A model generated the notes under the pieces. That model was not told the DNA's origin and did not search any database. It saw only the letters and a program-made list of their open reading frames with translations. A stretch of DNA of 64,000 nucleotides from DATMAM01 sp035559995 (GTDB taxonomy: Bacteria > Desulfobacterota > Binatia > UBA9968), in NCBI GenBank assembly GCA_035559995.1, contig DATMAM010000033.1:140232-204231 (forward strand), given 5' to 3'. The position numbers and the translations under genes were made by a program. Below, piece after piece: positions 15,543 through 23,633 of this stretch (positions within the stretch are counted from its first letter, which is position 1; each line of letters opens with the position of its first letter).

Positions 15543-16355
15543 ATGATCACCGAAGTGACCGCGGAGATCCCCTACACGGTCGACACGGGCGAAAAGCTCG
15601 TGAACGAGACGTTTGGGCCGAACAATATTCGCCGGCGCAGAACGGGCGTGCACGAACTCAAGCCCATGACGATCCGTAACGGCCGCCTCATTGCCGATCG
15701 GCTCTCGCTCGAAGAGCAGGGCTTTGTCTTTGTCGAGCACGAAACCAAAGTCAAGGATTTCTTCGACGCCGCGGAGCTGGAGTCGGTTTATTATCCGGAG
15801 ATTGAGGCGCTGATCAAAAAGCTATCGGGCGCGGCGCGCGTGGTGATCTTCGACCACACGTTGCGCTCGGGCGATGAGGCGGAAAGAGAAGAAAAGCTCA
15901 TCCGCGAGCCGGTGCTCTCGGCGCACAACGACTATACCGAGTGGTCCGGCCCGAACCGCCTGCGCGAGCTTTTACCGGATGAGGCGGAAACGCTGCTAGC
16001 GCGCCGCTTCGCGATCGTTCAGGTCTGGCGGGCGATCAATCGGCCGATCCAGAAGAATCCGCTGGCAATTGCCGACGCAAAAAGCGTCGACATGGGGGAT
16101 TTCCTCGTTGCGGAACGGCGCTACCCGCACCGCGTGGGAGAGACCTACCGGCTCAAGTACAATCCCGAGCACCGCTGGTACTATTTTCCGGAAATGCGGC
16201 GCGACGAGGCGCTCGTCTTTAAAGTCTACGATTCGGAAAAGGACGGGCGCGCGCGCTTTACACCCCACACGTCTTTTCAGGATCCCACTTCGCCGCCGAG
16301 CGCGCCGCCGCGCCAGAGCATCGAGGTGCGGGCGCTGGCGTTGTTCGGCTCCTAA
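15543..16355 (+). CDS. CmcJ/NvfI-family oxidoreductase (non-heme iron oxygenase-like)
   Basis: A 270-residue protein resembling the CmcJ/NvfI (cephamycin 7-alpha-methoxylase P8/fungal isomerooxygenase) family. The metal motif SAHNDYTE gives His128-x-Asp130, with a distal His242 in FTPHTSFQDP. The anchoring RQSIEVRALALF (Arg257-x-Ser259) is typical of this family's 2-oxoglutarate-like site. The pattern VWRAINRPIQKNPLAIADA is also conserved in it. The ATG at 15543 has GGAGG 5 bases upstream; an in-frame TTG at 15531 is less likely. It follows MmgE/PrpD directly. The reaction is unknown. Confidence 0.8.
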   Translation: MITEVTAEIPYTVDTGEKLVNETFGPNNIRRRRTGVHELKPMTIRNGRLIADRLSLEEQGFVFVEHETKVKDFFDAAELESVYYPEIEALIKKLSGAARVVIFDHTLRSGDEAEREEKLIREPVLSAHNDYTEWSGPNRLRELLPDEAETLLARRFAIVQVWRAINRPIQKNPLAIADAKSVDMGDFLVAERRYPHRVGETYRLKYNPEHRWYYFPEMRRDEALVFKVYDSEKDGRARFTPHTSFQDPTSPPSAPPRQSIEVRALALFGS

Positions 16356-16539
16356 GGGCGCTTTGTTCTTTTCCTGTCGATGCGGCCCCGCTAACTAAGC
16401 GCGGCCGGCGCGTTGAACAGCTTTCCCTGATGACGCAAGGCGCGCATTTTTGGCGTACCGAGACAAAATTTTGCTCGACGCCAATCGAAACAAGGGCAAA
16501 ACTCCTGAAAAAACGACGCCGGATTTACGCAACAAGCGA

Positions 16540-16554
16540 TGGTATGCGTCTTGC
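16540..16554 (+). promoter_or_regulatory. Sigma-54 (-24/-12) promoter for the exported LamG-like protein
   Basis: TGGTAT-GCGTC-TTGC has correct spacing. The predicted start near 16566 leaves a 58-nt leader to the ATG at 16624. The site strongly resembles the one at 866-880 (TGGTAC-GCATC-TTGC). Confidence 0.55.
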
Positions 16555-16623
16555 GTCCTATGCCTTGCCACGCGGCGGCGCCGGCTGCGGCGAAGGCATT
16601 AAACGGAGAACGAGGTGAACGCC

Positions 16624-17532
16624 ATGCACGGCAGGATACATTTCGGGCTTTCTGTTCCGGTATTTTTGTTGTGGTTGTCACTCATTTCGCCCTCCATCGC
16701 CCAGGAGGCAAGAGGTTCAGGAGGCGATGGGCGCACTTTGGAGTTCGTAGACCAACTCAAGGACGTCATTCAAAGGGCGGAACGGAGTCGCTCTGCGGAC
16801 CCCGGAGTTCTTCAGGAACTGCGCGACCTTGTCCGGCGCTACGACTGGCCCTGGCGCGCTTCACTGCTTTACGACGATTTCCGCGACGGCGACTACACGT
16901 TTGATCCCAGATGGACGACGATAAACGGTGATTTCTGGGTAAGCCAGAACGCCGGGTTGAGGACGCGCTTCGAGATTGCGGCCGCGACCCGAAGAGCCTC
17001 CAGCAGCGGACCGCTGGATATTCTAGAGGGGATTTTCCGCGGCGCTTCGGCAAGTCGAGGGCAGGACGTCGAGCCGCAGTCTGCGTCCGCAGCTCATATC
17101 TACACGGAAGTGCCGATCACCAATGCATTTGCCGTGAAATTTGAAATAGGGTCCAGAGGGTATCCCCAGGAAGGAAATCGAATCGAGTTCGGTCCTTTCC
17201 GCGGAGCACAGCAGGACGGCGGCTATCGACTCGCGTATGAGCCCGGAAAGAGGCCGTCTTTCACGCTGCTGCGCGTCGCGCCGGGCCGGTCATCCATCAT
17301 CGAAATGTACGATGAGGTAGTGGATCTCGACGACGGCCAACTGCACCAGATCGAGTGGAGGCGCGCTGCCGACGGGACCATGACAGTGTTGTTGGACGGC
17401 AAAGAGATCATTCAGACGTTCGACCGCGCGTTTAACCATTCGTTCGATGGCTTCGTCATCTCGAATAAAGGCGGGGACTACACGATCAGGCGGGTAGCAA
17501 TTTTCGGCACGCAAAAGAATTATGTCCGTTGA
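16624..17532 (+). CDS. Exported protein with a LamG/concanavalin-like domain
   Basis: The 302-residue product has a signal peptide (GLSVPVFLLWLSLISPSIAQ). A helical region follows (VDQLKDVIQRAERS, VLQELRDLVRRYDWPW). From about residue 85 there is a beta-sandwich: LLYDDFRDGDYTFDPRW, EVPITNAFAVKFEIGS, GGYRLAYEPG and LHQIEWRRAADGTMTVLLDG, ending DYTIRRVAIFG. This is typical of LamG/family-16-like folds used for carbohydrate or protein binding. The catalytic residues of glycosidases are not visible. A GAGGTGAAC ribosome site and a sigma-54-type promoter precede it; a strong terminator follows. Confidence 0.7.
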   Translation: MHGRIHFGLSVPVFLLWLSLISPSIAQEARGSGGDGRTLEFVDQLKDVIQRAERSRSADPGVLQELRDLVRRYDWPWRASLLYDDFRDGDYTFDPRWTTINGDFWVSQNAGLRTRFEIAAATRRASSSGPLDILEGIFRGASASRGQDVEPQSASAAHIYTEVPITNAFAVKFEIGSRGYPQEGNRIEFGPFRGAQQDGGYRLAYEPGKRPSFTLLRVAPGRSSIIEMYDEVVDLDDGQLHQIEWRRAADGTMTVLLDGKEIIQTFDRAFNHSFDGFVISNKGGDYTIRRVAIFGTQKNYVR

Positions 17533-17617
17533 AGTCGCACGGGACTAACCGGCGCTGCCGCTCGATGGGCTCGGCGGCCCGTAAGTTCCTGCCGATACAA
17601 CGGCGTGATGATACGGC

Positions 17618-17654
17618 AAGAGGGGAAACCACAATAGTTTCCCCTCTTTTATTT
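17618..17654 (+). terminator. Rho-independent terminator of the LamG-like gene
   Basis: Left arm AAGAGGGGAAAC (17618-17629) pairs perfectly with GTTTCCCCTCTT (17637-17648) across a 7-base loop, and a T-rich run follows. It sits between converging genes. Confidence 0.75.
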
Positions 17655-17663
17655 TCTGAATGA

Positions 17664-18065
17664 CTACATCTTTTTTTCCTTGGCCATGGGCTCTTTGGTT
17701 TCTTTCTTTGTTTCCTTGGCCATTGCTTTCGGCTTTTCCACCCCAAGCTTCTCGGCAGTTTGGTCGTCGAGCCTTCCTGTACCCTTGAGACCGCTCGCCT
17801 CCTGGAAGGCCTTCAAGGCGGCGCGCGTCTTGGGACCCATGACGCCATCGATCGGTCCCGGATCTTGTCCTTTGGCTTTCAACGCCTCCTGAAGCTTCTT
17901 GGTTTCCTCGGAGCCCCGGGCTGAAGCCTTTGGCTCGGCCTTTTGGGCTTTCTCCATTTTTTCCTCTTTGGGAGCGGCAGCTTTTTCCTCGGCCGCCCAA
18001 GCAGGCAAGAGGAGAGCCAAAAATAGCGTTCCCGCCACGACGCCCGAAACCCATGACTGTCTCAT
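17664..18065 (-). CDS. Exported peptidoglycan-binding (PG_binding_1) domain protein
   Basis: This 133-residue protein begins with a signal peptide (VSGVVAGTLFLALLLPAWAA). A Lys/Glu/Ala-rich linker follows. One peptidoglycan-binding domain 1 is seen (KKLQEALKAKGQDPGPIDG, MGPKTRAALKAFQEASGL, RLDDQTAEKLGV), with a lysine-rich tail. It presumably binds cell-wall murein in the periplasm; no hydrolase domain is attached. AAAGGAGGGCAAAGCG precedes the ATG. No sigma-54 site was found upstream, unlike the other small exported proteins here. Confidence 0.8.
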   Translation of the reverse strand: MRQSWVSGVVAGTLFLALLLPAWAAEEKAAAPKEEKMEKAQKAEPKASARGSEETKKLQEALKAKGQDPGPIDGVMGPKTRAALKAFQEASGLKGTGRLDDQTAEKLGVEKPKAMAKETKKETKEPMAKEKKM

Positions 18066-18119
18066 CGCTTTGCCCTCCTTTGAATTAGATTTCTTTTGAC
18101 CCCACTGCGAACATAGGAC

Positions 18120-18355
18120 CGTCCAAGAGGAGTGTCAATGCGGTTTGGGAAGCACTTTTCCCTTGGCACATGCACCTGATCGCGGGCGTGGCCAACGGCT
18201 GGCGCGTGGAGTTTCACGTGCCGATGTGGGTGGCGGGAGAAATGATCTATCGCGACCCGCCAAAACCGGCGCGCGGCACGGTGACGCTGACGGAAAAACC
18301 GGGTCTGGGTCTGGAGCCCAACGAGGACGCGTTGAGAGATACTCTGGAGGCGTAG
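18120..18355 (+). pseudogene. C-terminal remnant of a mandelate racemase/muconate-lactonizing (enolase superfamily) gene
   Basis: The frame reading VWEALFPWHMHLIAGVANG, VEFHVPMW, EMIYRDPPKP and the terminal LTEKPGLGLEPNEDAL matches the last 70-odd residues of enolase-superfamily (MR/MLE) enzymes, which end with a G-x-PGLG-x-E signature. The other 300 residues, including the barrel metal ligands and catalytic lysine, are absent; upstream sequence is the start of the peptidoglycan-binding gene on the other strand. It is a truncated, non-functional fragment, most likely left by a deletion or rearrangement. Confidence 0.7.
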
Positions 18356-18807
18356 AACTTTCCAGTCCGGCACGAATGGGGGAGGCCGCGGCAAATTGAG
18401 CTTTGTCGTCGGCTTGAGCCTGAGCTTTTTCTTTGTGCGCGAAACGCGCGCGCCAGAGGCTTTCCCGAAAAGCGATCGAATTTACCGTCCGCCGGATGAG
18501 TGCCGCCGCTATCTCGAGAGCGACGAGAAAAAACGCGCCAGATCGTGCGCGGGATGGAGCCGATCAGGTAGCGGATCGAGTCGAAAGACGCTGGCCGCGC
18601 GGCATGAACAACCTCCCGCGGCTCCTGCCGGATTGCCGCGAGGAGGTTTTGCGTTTGGCCGCGAGCCGATCCGTAATTTGAGCCGCGCGGGCAACCAATC
18701 AATCACGGCCATTGTTTTTGCCGGGACTTTTTCCGTGCCGCGCTTAAGGATAGCCGACGCGGCTTTCTCTGCGAGAAGTTTCTGGCGCCGCAATGTGTGG
18801 AGGAGAT
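18356..18807. other. Intergenic region, possibly decayed sequence
   Basis: No protein feature is recognised in any frame. It lies between the enolase-superfamily remnant and the bicupin gene and may be further debris. It contains a stem-loop (18610-18648). Confidence 0.5.
18610..18648 (+). terminator. Stem-loop with short T-run
   Basis: AACCTCC (18610-18616) pairs with GGAGGTT (18642-18648). An inner GCGG/CCGC adds to the stem with one mismatch or bulge, and TTT follows. It may be a leftover terminator of the broken enolase-superfamily gene or end the bicupin transcript from the other side. Confidence 0.3.
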
Positions 18808-19968
18808 CTACGTGTCACGCTCGTCGGTAGGGCCCACTTCGCCGGTGCACCAGGGGATGAAGGCTTTCATCCTGCAGGTGGCGCCGTTGGCGGCGAGCTC
18901 TTTTTCGAAGATCTCGTGGATCTCGCGGTCCTCGTCTTCGTACTCGATCTGCCAGCCGCCCTCCTTTAGGCTCCTGTCGGCGTATTCGCCGCCGCCGCCG
19001 CGCGGGGAGTAAAGCCCCATGTCGCCCGCCCGAAGCGCCAGATAGCGGGCGCGCGTGCTTCCGGAGTTGAAATGCTGGTGATAGCAGTTGTCGTTGGGAA
19101 CGATCACCATCGAGCCCACCTGCCAGTCGCACTTGACCATGTCGGAGCGGTCTTCCTTGGTCCAGAGAAGCGAAAAGCCGGCGCTCCCGCTCAGCAACAA
19201 CAGGTGCGCGCCGGGCCCGTGGCGGTGGGCTTTCTTGTACGTGCCGACGGGGAATTCGGAGATGTGGCTTTTTATGTTGTTGCCGGCCATCTCGAGCATC
19301 GCGTTGATCCCGCCCGCGCCGCGCTCTTTCCAGCCGTAGAGGAGCATGTCCGGCGCGTTGGCGATGAAGTTCGATTCCCAGATGCGGCGCTTGAAAAGCT
19401 TGCCTTTGCCGCTGAAGTAGTCCTCCTCGCCGGCATAGCGGCTCTTAAACTTGAAGTCGCAGTTGAAAATGAAATCGTAGTCGCGAAAAAGGCGCATCAT
19501 CGGCGGAGCGTTGGTCACGGCGATATAGCGCGCCGGCTCGTCGCCGCTGCCGTTAAAGTTCTGGTACCAGGCGTTCAGCGGGATCGAAAAGAGGCTCCCC
19601 GCGTGCCACTCGAAAGTTTGCTTGCGCTTCTCGTCGTGCCAGATCATCGTCGCGCCGCGGCCCGAAAGGACGTAGATCATGATCTCGTACATGTGGTGCT
19701 CGGGCGCGGATTTGCCTTTGGGCTTGATCTCGATGACGTGGCAGTCGTTGGGCAGGTGGCGGTTGGCGATATGAATGACCGCGCCGCTCCCGCCTTTGCG
19801 TTCCCACGGCCCCAGCTCGAGCGTCGCCAGGTTCGGAAAATAGAATTCCTCGTAGACTTTGACGCCCTCGTTCTTGAGCCAGGTTTCGTAGCCGTCGAAC
19901 TTCTTGTACTCTTCGAGACCTTCTTTCGGCGTCGCCGCCACTTTCATATCGGTGCCCAGCATGACCAC
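18808..19968 (-). CDS. Bicupin protein (two-cupin dioxygenase-like)
   Basis: A 386-residue protein with two cupin barrels. The first has PEHHMYEIMIYVLSGRG and FSIPLNAWYQNFNGSG. The second has GTYKKAHRHGPGAHLLLLSG, with His-x-His metal ligands, and VPNDNCYHQHFNSGSTRARYLAL. The C-terminal tail (IEYEDEDREIHEIF, GATCRM) is shared with the bicupin at 39392, so the two are paralogues. The layout resembles gentisate/salicylate dioxygenase-type bicupins, but motif 1 of the first barrel is divergent. A GTG at 19968 is chosen because GGAGGG lies 7 bases upstream; ATGs at 19962 and 19947 are alternatives. Confidence 0.8.
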   Translation of the reverse strand: MVMLGTDMKVAATPKEGLEEYKKFDGYETWLKNEGVKVYEEFYFPNLATLELGPWERKGGSGAVIHIANRHLPNDCHVIEIKPKGKSAPEHHMYEIMIYVLSGRGATMIWHDEKRKQTFEWHAGSLFSIPLNAWYQNFNGSGDEPARYIAVTNAPPMMRLFRDYDFIFNCDFKFKSRYAGEEDYFSGKGKLFKRRIWESNFIANAPDMLLYGWKERGAGGINAMLEMAGNNIKSHISEFPVGTYKKAHRHGPGAHLLLLSGSAGFSLLWTKEDRSDMVKCDWQVGSMVIVPNDNCYHQHFNSGSTRARYLALRAGDMGLYSPRGGGGEYADRSLKEGGWQIEYEDEDREIHEIFEKELAANGATCRMKAFIPWCTGEVGPTDERDT

Positions 19969-20048
19969 GGTCGAACCCTCCTCTGTGAGTTTAACGGCGC
20001 GGCAGCTTATCAAAGCCGCGGCCGGCGACTTGCACTTCTACGCTTTTT

Positions 20049-20078
20049 GAAATATCCGGTATCCTACTCTTTTGTCAA
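20049..20078 (-). promoter_or_regulatory. Possible sigma-70 promoter for the bicupin gene
   Basis: On the minus strand a consensus TTGACA (20078-20073) is followed by 18 bases and TATTTC (20054-20049). It lies about 80 bases from the start codon. Confidence 0.4.
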
Positions 20079-20216
20079 CGAGACCCGGCGGCTTGCGACA
20101 GGTGTGAACTGCGGCTGTTGAAGTCGCGAAAGTCTATCCTGCAGCTTTGCGTTGGCGTGGAGCGATGGCGTTGTTCAGGGCTTTACCGGGTCGGCGATTT
20201 TGCAGAAAAACCTAGG

Positions 20217-21326
20217 ATGACGATGCGGCTTTCAAGAGGGTTCATTGCGGGATTTGTGCTTGGAGTTTGGCTGAATCTGGCGGAGGCGGCGACGTGGCAA
20301 GCTGAATGGGAGGCAACCGTCGCGGCCGCCAAGAAGGAAGGGCAGGTCACGGTCTATCACACGCGCGGCCCGTTCGAGAAAGTTTTCGCGGAGTTCTCGA
20401 AGCTCTATCCTTCGATCAAGGTCGTGTCGGTCACGGGACGCGGCGGCGAGTTGATGTCGCGCATCATGGCGGAAAGGCGCGCCGGAAAGCACCTGACCGA
20501 TCTTTATTTCGGCTCTTCCGGCAGCCCTCTCGATGTTCTTTATCCCGCGAAGTTTCTCGAGCCGATCGCGCCAAACCTGGTCCTGCCGGAGGTCAAAGAT
20601 GAGTCAAAGTGGTTTCAAAAGCAGCACCACTACGCCGATCCGGAAAACAAATACATCTTCGTTTTCGAGGGCGTGGTGCGCTCCGATATGGCGTATAACG
20701 CCAAACTGACGGACCCCAAGGAGTTCAGCTCGTATTGGGATCTCACGGCGCCCAAATGGAAGGGAAAGATCGCGGCGATGGATCCCAAGCTTCCCGGCTT
20801 TCCGAGCGGGCTTTTGCAATTCGCCTATTATCATCCCGACCTCGGCCCCAAGTTCTTGAGGCAGCTCTTCGGCGAGACTGAGATCACGCTTTCGCGCGAC
20901 GGCCGCCAGCTCGTCGACTGGCTGGCCGTGGGAAAATTCGCGATTGCTCTTGCCACCTCGGCGAGCGATGTCGAAGCGGCAATGAAGCAGGGCCTGCCCG
21001 TGGGGCGCTTTGAGCCCAAAGCATTCAAAGAAGGCATTTACATGCGCGCGACTCAGGGGTCGCTCAGCATTCTCGCCCGGCCGCCCCATCCGCACGCGGC
21101 CAAGCTTCTCGCCAACTGGTTGCTGTCGCGCGAAGGGCAAATTCACTATCAAAAATATTTCCTGAGAATCGATCCGGTGTTCAGCTTGCGCGAAGATGTT
21201 CCCGTCGACCCTGCCGTCGCGCCTTACAGGCCCAAACCGGGCGATAAATTTATGCCGGTTTACCGTCCGGAGTTCAGGGACCTCGACGCGGCGTTTAGGG
21301 TGATCGATGAGGCTCTCAAGAGATAA
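20217..21326 (+). CDS. ABC transporter substrate-binding protein, family 1
   Basis: This 369-residue exported protein has a signal peptide (MRLSRGFIAGFVLGVWLNLAEA). The family opening WQAEWEATVAAAKKEGQVTVY follows, then a YNAKLTDPKEFSSYWDLTAP hinge and the C-terminal signature PHPHAAKLLANWLLSREGQ. It is closest within the window to the gene at 8164. No transporter membrane genes are adjacent, so it is an orphan binding protein divergent from a bicupin gene, with which it may share a pathway. ATGs at 20217 and 20223 are both possible; AGGA 5 bases upstream favours the second. Confidence 0.85.
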   Translation: MTMRLSRGFIAGFVLGVWLNLAEAATWQAEWEATVAAAKKEGQVTVYHTRGPFEKVFAEFSKLYPSIKVVSVTGRGGELMSRIMAERRAGKHLTDLYFGSSGSPLDVLYPAKFLEPIAPNLVLPEVKDESKWFQKQHHYADPENKYIFVFEGVVRSDMAYNAKLTDPKEFSSYWDLTAPKWKGKIAAMDPKLPGFPSGLLQFAYYHPDLGPKFLRQLFGETEITLSRDGRQLVDWLAVGKFAIALATSASDVEAAMKQGLPVGRFEPKAFKEGIYMRATQGSLSILARPPHPHAAKLLANWLLSREGQIHYQKYFLRIDPVFSLREDVPVDPAVAPYRPKPGDKFMPVYRPEFRDLDAAFRVIDEALKR

Positions 21327-21383
21327 GACTTCGCCGGGTCACGAGAGCGCGTCAAATTTGCCTCACCAAGGCCGCCGTTTTTT

Positions 21384-21391
21384 GCTATAAT
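21384..21391 (+). promoter_or_regulatory. Extended -10 promoter upstream of top6B
   Basis: TGC precedes a perfect TATAAT (21386-21391), the classic extended -10 arrangement, with no good -35. Transcription would start near 21398 and give a leader of about 207 nt before the top6B ATG. Confidence 0.55.
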
Positions 21392-21462
21392 GGGCGCGCC
21401 GATAGCGGATTCTCTGGAGCTTCCGCCATCACCGGTCGTATAAGCCAAAGCGCGACTTTCCT

Positions 21463-21552
21463 GCGGGAGAGGCAATGCCCACTCGGCCGTAAAGCCGCCG
21501 GGTGACGGCACGATGGAGTGTTGCTTCTGAACGCCAGCTCCATCGCTCCCGC
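21463..21552 (+). promoter_or_regulatory. Candidate structured leader RNA ahead of top6B-top6A
   Basis: GCGGGAG (21463-21469) and CTCCCGC (21546-21552) close an outer helix. Inside, CGATGGAG (21511-21518) pairs perfectly with CTCCATCG (21538-21545), stacking directly on the outer 3' arm. GCCG (21494-21497) can pair with either CGGC at 21484-21487 or CGGC at 21506-21509, giving two exclusive folds. No known riboswitch class is recognised. High GC makes chance pairing possible. Confidence 0.35.
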
Positions 21553-21604
21553 GAGCTCAGCTTCAGAAAATTAAATTTTCCATTCGTGGAGAGATGAGAC
21601 AAGC

Positions 21605-23593
21605 ATGTCTAGACCGATGCTGAAAACCGACGCCGCGACATCCGCGGCCGCAGCGCCCCGACCGAAGGGGACGCTCACCGCGGTCGAGATGGGCGCGCGG
21701 CAGCGGGAAATTTCCGTTTCCGAATTCTTCACCAAAAACCGCCATCTGCTCGGCTTCGATAATCCGAGAAAGGCGCTTCTCACCTGCGTCAAGGAGGCGG
21801 TCGACAACGCGCTCGACGCCTGCGAAGAGGCGGGGATCTTGCCCGACGTCGTCGTCAAGGTCGAAGTCGTCGCAAACGGCAATCCGCCGCCGCCGCCAAG
21901 CCAGGCGAACCGCTTCCGCATCACCGTCATCGACAACGGGCCGGGCATCGTGCGGCAGCAGATCCCGCCGATCTTTGCGAAGCTGCTCTACGGTTCGAAA
22001 TTTCACCGGCTGCGCATGAGCCGCGGCCAGCAAGGGATCGGCATCTCGGCGGCGGGGATGTACGCTCAGCTCACGACGGGAAAGCCCGTGCAGATTATCT
22101 CGCGCACGAGCGCGCGGGCGCCGGCGCACTATTTCGAGGTTCAGATCGACACGAAGAAAAACGAGCCGCGGATTTTCGAAAACAAGAAGATCGCATGGGA
22201 AAACGAGCGCGGCACCCAGGTCACGCTCGAGATCGAGGCGCGCTATCAAAAGGGCCGCGCCTCGGTCGAGGAGTACCTCGAGCAGGTCGCGATCGCGAAC
22301 CCGCACGTCAAGCTTGTCTATCACACGCCCGAAGGCGAGACGAAAGAATACCCGCGCACCTTGGCCGAGCTGCCGGCGCAGCCGCGCGAGATCAAGCCGC
22401 ACCCTTACGGCATCGAGTTCGGCATGTTGCTCAAGATGCTGCACGACACCAGCAGCCGCTCGCTTGCGGGATTTCTGGCGAGCGACTTTAGCCGCGTGTC
22501 GGCGAAACTGGCCGAGGAGATTTGCAAGACGGCAAAAATCCCGCCGCAGACGGCGCCGCGGACCATCCATGGCGCGACCGCGGAGCGGCTCTATCAGGCG
22601 ATCCAGTCCACCAAGATCATGGCGCCCCCCTCGAACTGTATCTCGCCGATCGGGGAGAAGGCGATCCTTCATGGGCTCTACAAGCAGATCAAAGGCGACT
22701 TCTACACCGCGGTGACGCGACCGCCGGCGGTCTACCGCGGCAACCCGTTCATCATCGAGGCCGGGCTGGCCTACGGGAAGGGAACGGCCGGCGAAGAGGA
22801 GCGGCCCAAAGGCCCGCTCGCGGAAGGAGAGAACCGGGACGAGGAAGAGGAGCTGGCGCGCGTCATTCGCTACGCCAACCGCGTGCCGCTTTTGTACCAG
22901 CAGTCGGCCTGCGCGACATTCAAAGCCGTGCTCGAAACGAGCTGGCGCAACTACGGCGTCCCGCAAGCAAAAGGGGCGCTGCCGGCCGGTCCTATGGTGA
23001 TCTTCGTCCACATGGCGTCGGTCTGGGTGCCCTTTACCAGCGAGTCTAAGGAGGCGATCGCCGACTACGATGAGATCCGCAAGGAAATCAAGCTTGCGCT
23101 GCAGGAGTGCGGGCGGCGGCTCGGCGCCTTTCTCAGGCGGCGCGAGCGCGCCAAGAGCGAATTTCGCCGGCGCAATATCTTCGAGCTTTACATCGAAGAA
23201 GTCGTCGAGGCGTGCAGCCGGCTGAAGGGCGGAAAGCTTGCGAAGGAGAAGCTCAAGGAACAGCTCAGGAAGATCGCGATGAAGCGGACCGGCGGCGAAA
23301 AGACGACCGAGCTGCTCGGCCGCGACGGCGGCCCCGAGGGTCTGCCGAACTCGATTATCGTGACGCCGGAAGGGGTGGAGGGAGAAGCGCCGGCTTTGCC
23401 CGGCGACGGCGCGCTTTCCGAGGGGGCCCCACCGGAGCCGGAGCTCGCGCTGGCGCTTGCGAACGAACGGAGCGCCGGCGTCGCGCCGAAAGCAAAGCCG
23501 GTGCAAGTCAAGCGGGACCTGGCAAAGGGCGAAGCTCCCCAACAGGCGGTCTTGCCGTTTGTGGAGAGGGAGAAATTGAAAAAGAAAAAGTAA
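21605..23593 (+). CDS. top6B: DNA topoisomerase VI subunit B
   Basis: A 662-residue type IIB topoisomerase ATPase subunit. The GHKL site is complete: KEAVDNALDACEEAG (N-box, Glu65/Asn69), VIDNGPGI (Asp110) and RGQQGIGISAAGMYAQL (lid glycines 141-146). It also has the family start REISVSEFFTKNRHLLGFDNP and a transducer region (GPMVIFVHMASVWVPFTSES...) ending in Arg/Lys-rich helices. With subunit A it forms an A2B2 enzyme that cuts both strands with 2-base overhangs and relaxes or decatenates DNA using ATP. It is typical of archaea and plants and sporadic in bacteria. The C-terminal about 60 residues are Pro/Ala/Glu-rich. Confidence 0.93.
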   Translation: MSRPMLKTDAATSAAAAPRPKGTLTAVEMGARQREISVSEFFTKNRHLLGFDNPRKALLTCVKEAVDNALDACEEAGILPDVVVKVEVVANGNPPPPPSQANRFRITVIDNGPGIVRQQIPPIFAKLLYGSKFHRLRMSRGQQGIGISAAGMYAQLTTGKPVQIISRTSARAPAHYFEVQIDTKKNEPRIFENKKIAWENERGTQVTLEIEARYQKGRASVEEYLEQVAIANPHVKLVYHTPEGETKEYPRTLAELPAQPREIKPHPYGIEFGMLLKMLHDTSSRSLAGFLASDFSRVSAKLAEEICKTAKIPPQTAPRTIHGATAERLYQAIQSTKIMAPPSNCISPIGEKAILHGLYKQIKGDFYTAVTRPPAVYRGNPFIIEAGLAYGKGTAGEEERPKGPLAEGENRDEEEELARVIRYANRVPLLYQQSACATFKAVLETSWRNYGVPQAKGALPAGPMVIFVHMASVWVPFTSESKEAIADYDEIRKEIKLALQECGRRLGAFLRRRERAKSEFRRRNIFELYIEEVVEACSRLKGGKLAKEKLKEQLRKIAMKRTGGEKTTELLGRDGGPEGLPNSIIVTPEGVEGEAPALPGDGALSEGAPPEPELALALANERSAGVAPKAKPVQVKRDLAKGEAPQQAVLPFVEREKLKKKK

Positions 23594-23633
23594 GCGCCCG
23601 GAAAAGCTCGGCGAGAAAAAGCAGGGAATAGAA

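Noticed and set aside
21463..21552. Resemblance of the top6B leader to a cyclic-di-GMP-I riboswitch (AAAGCC near CCGG)
   Set aside because: Only a few core bases match and the two-helix receptor architecture is missing, so it is kept as an unclassified structured leader.
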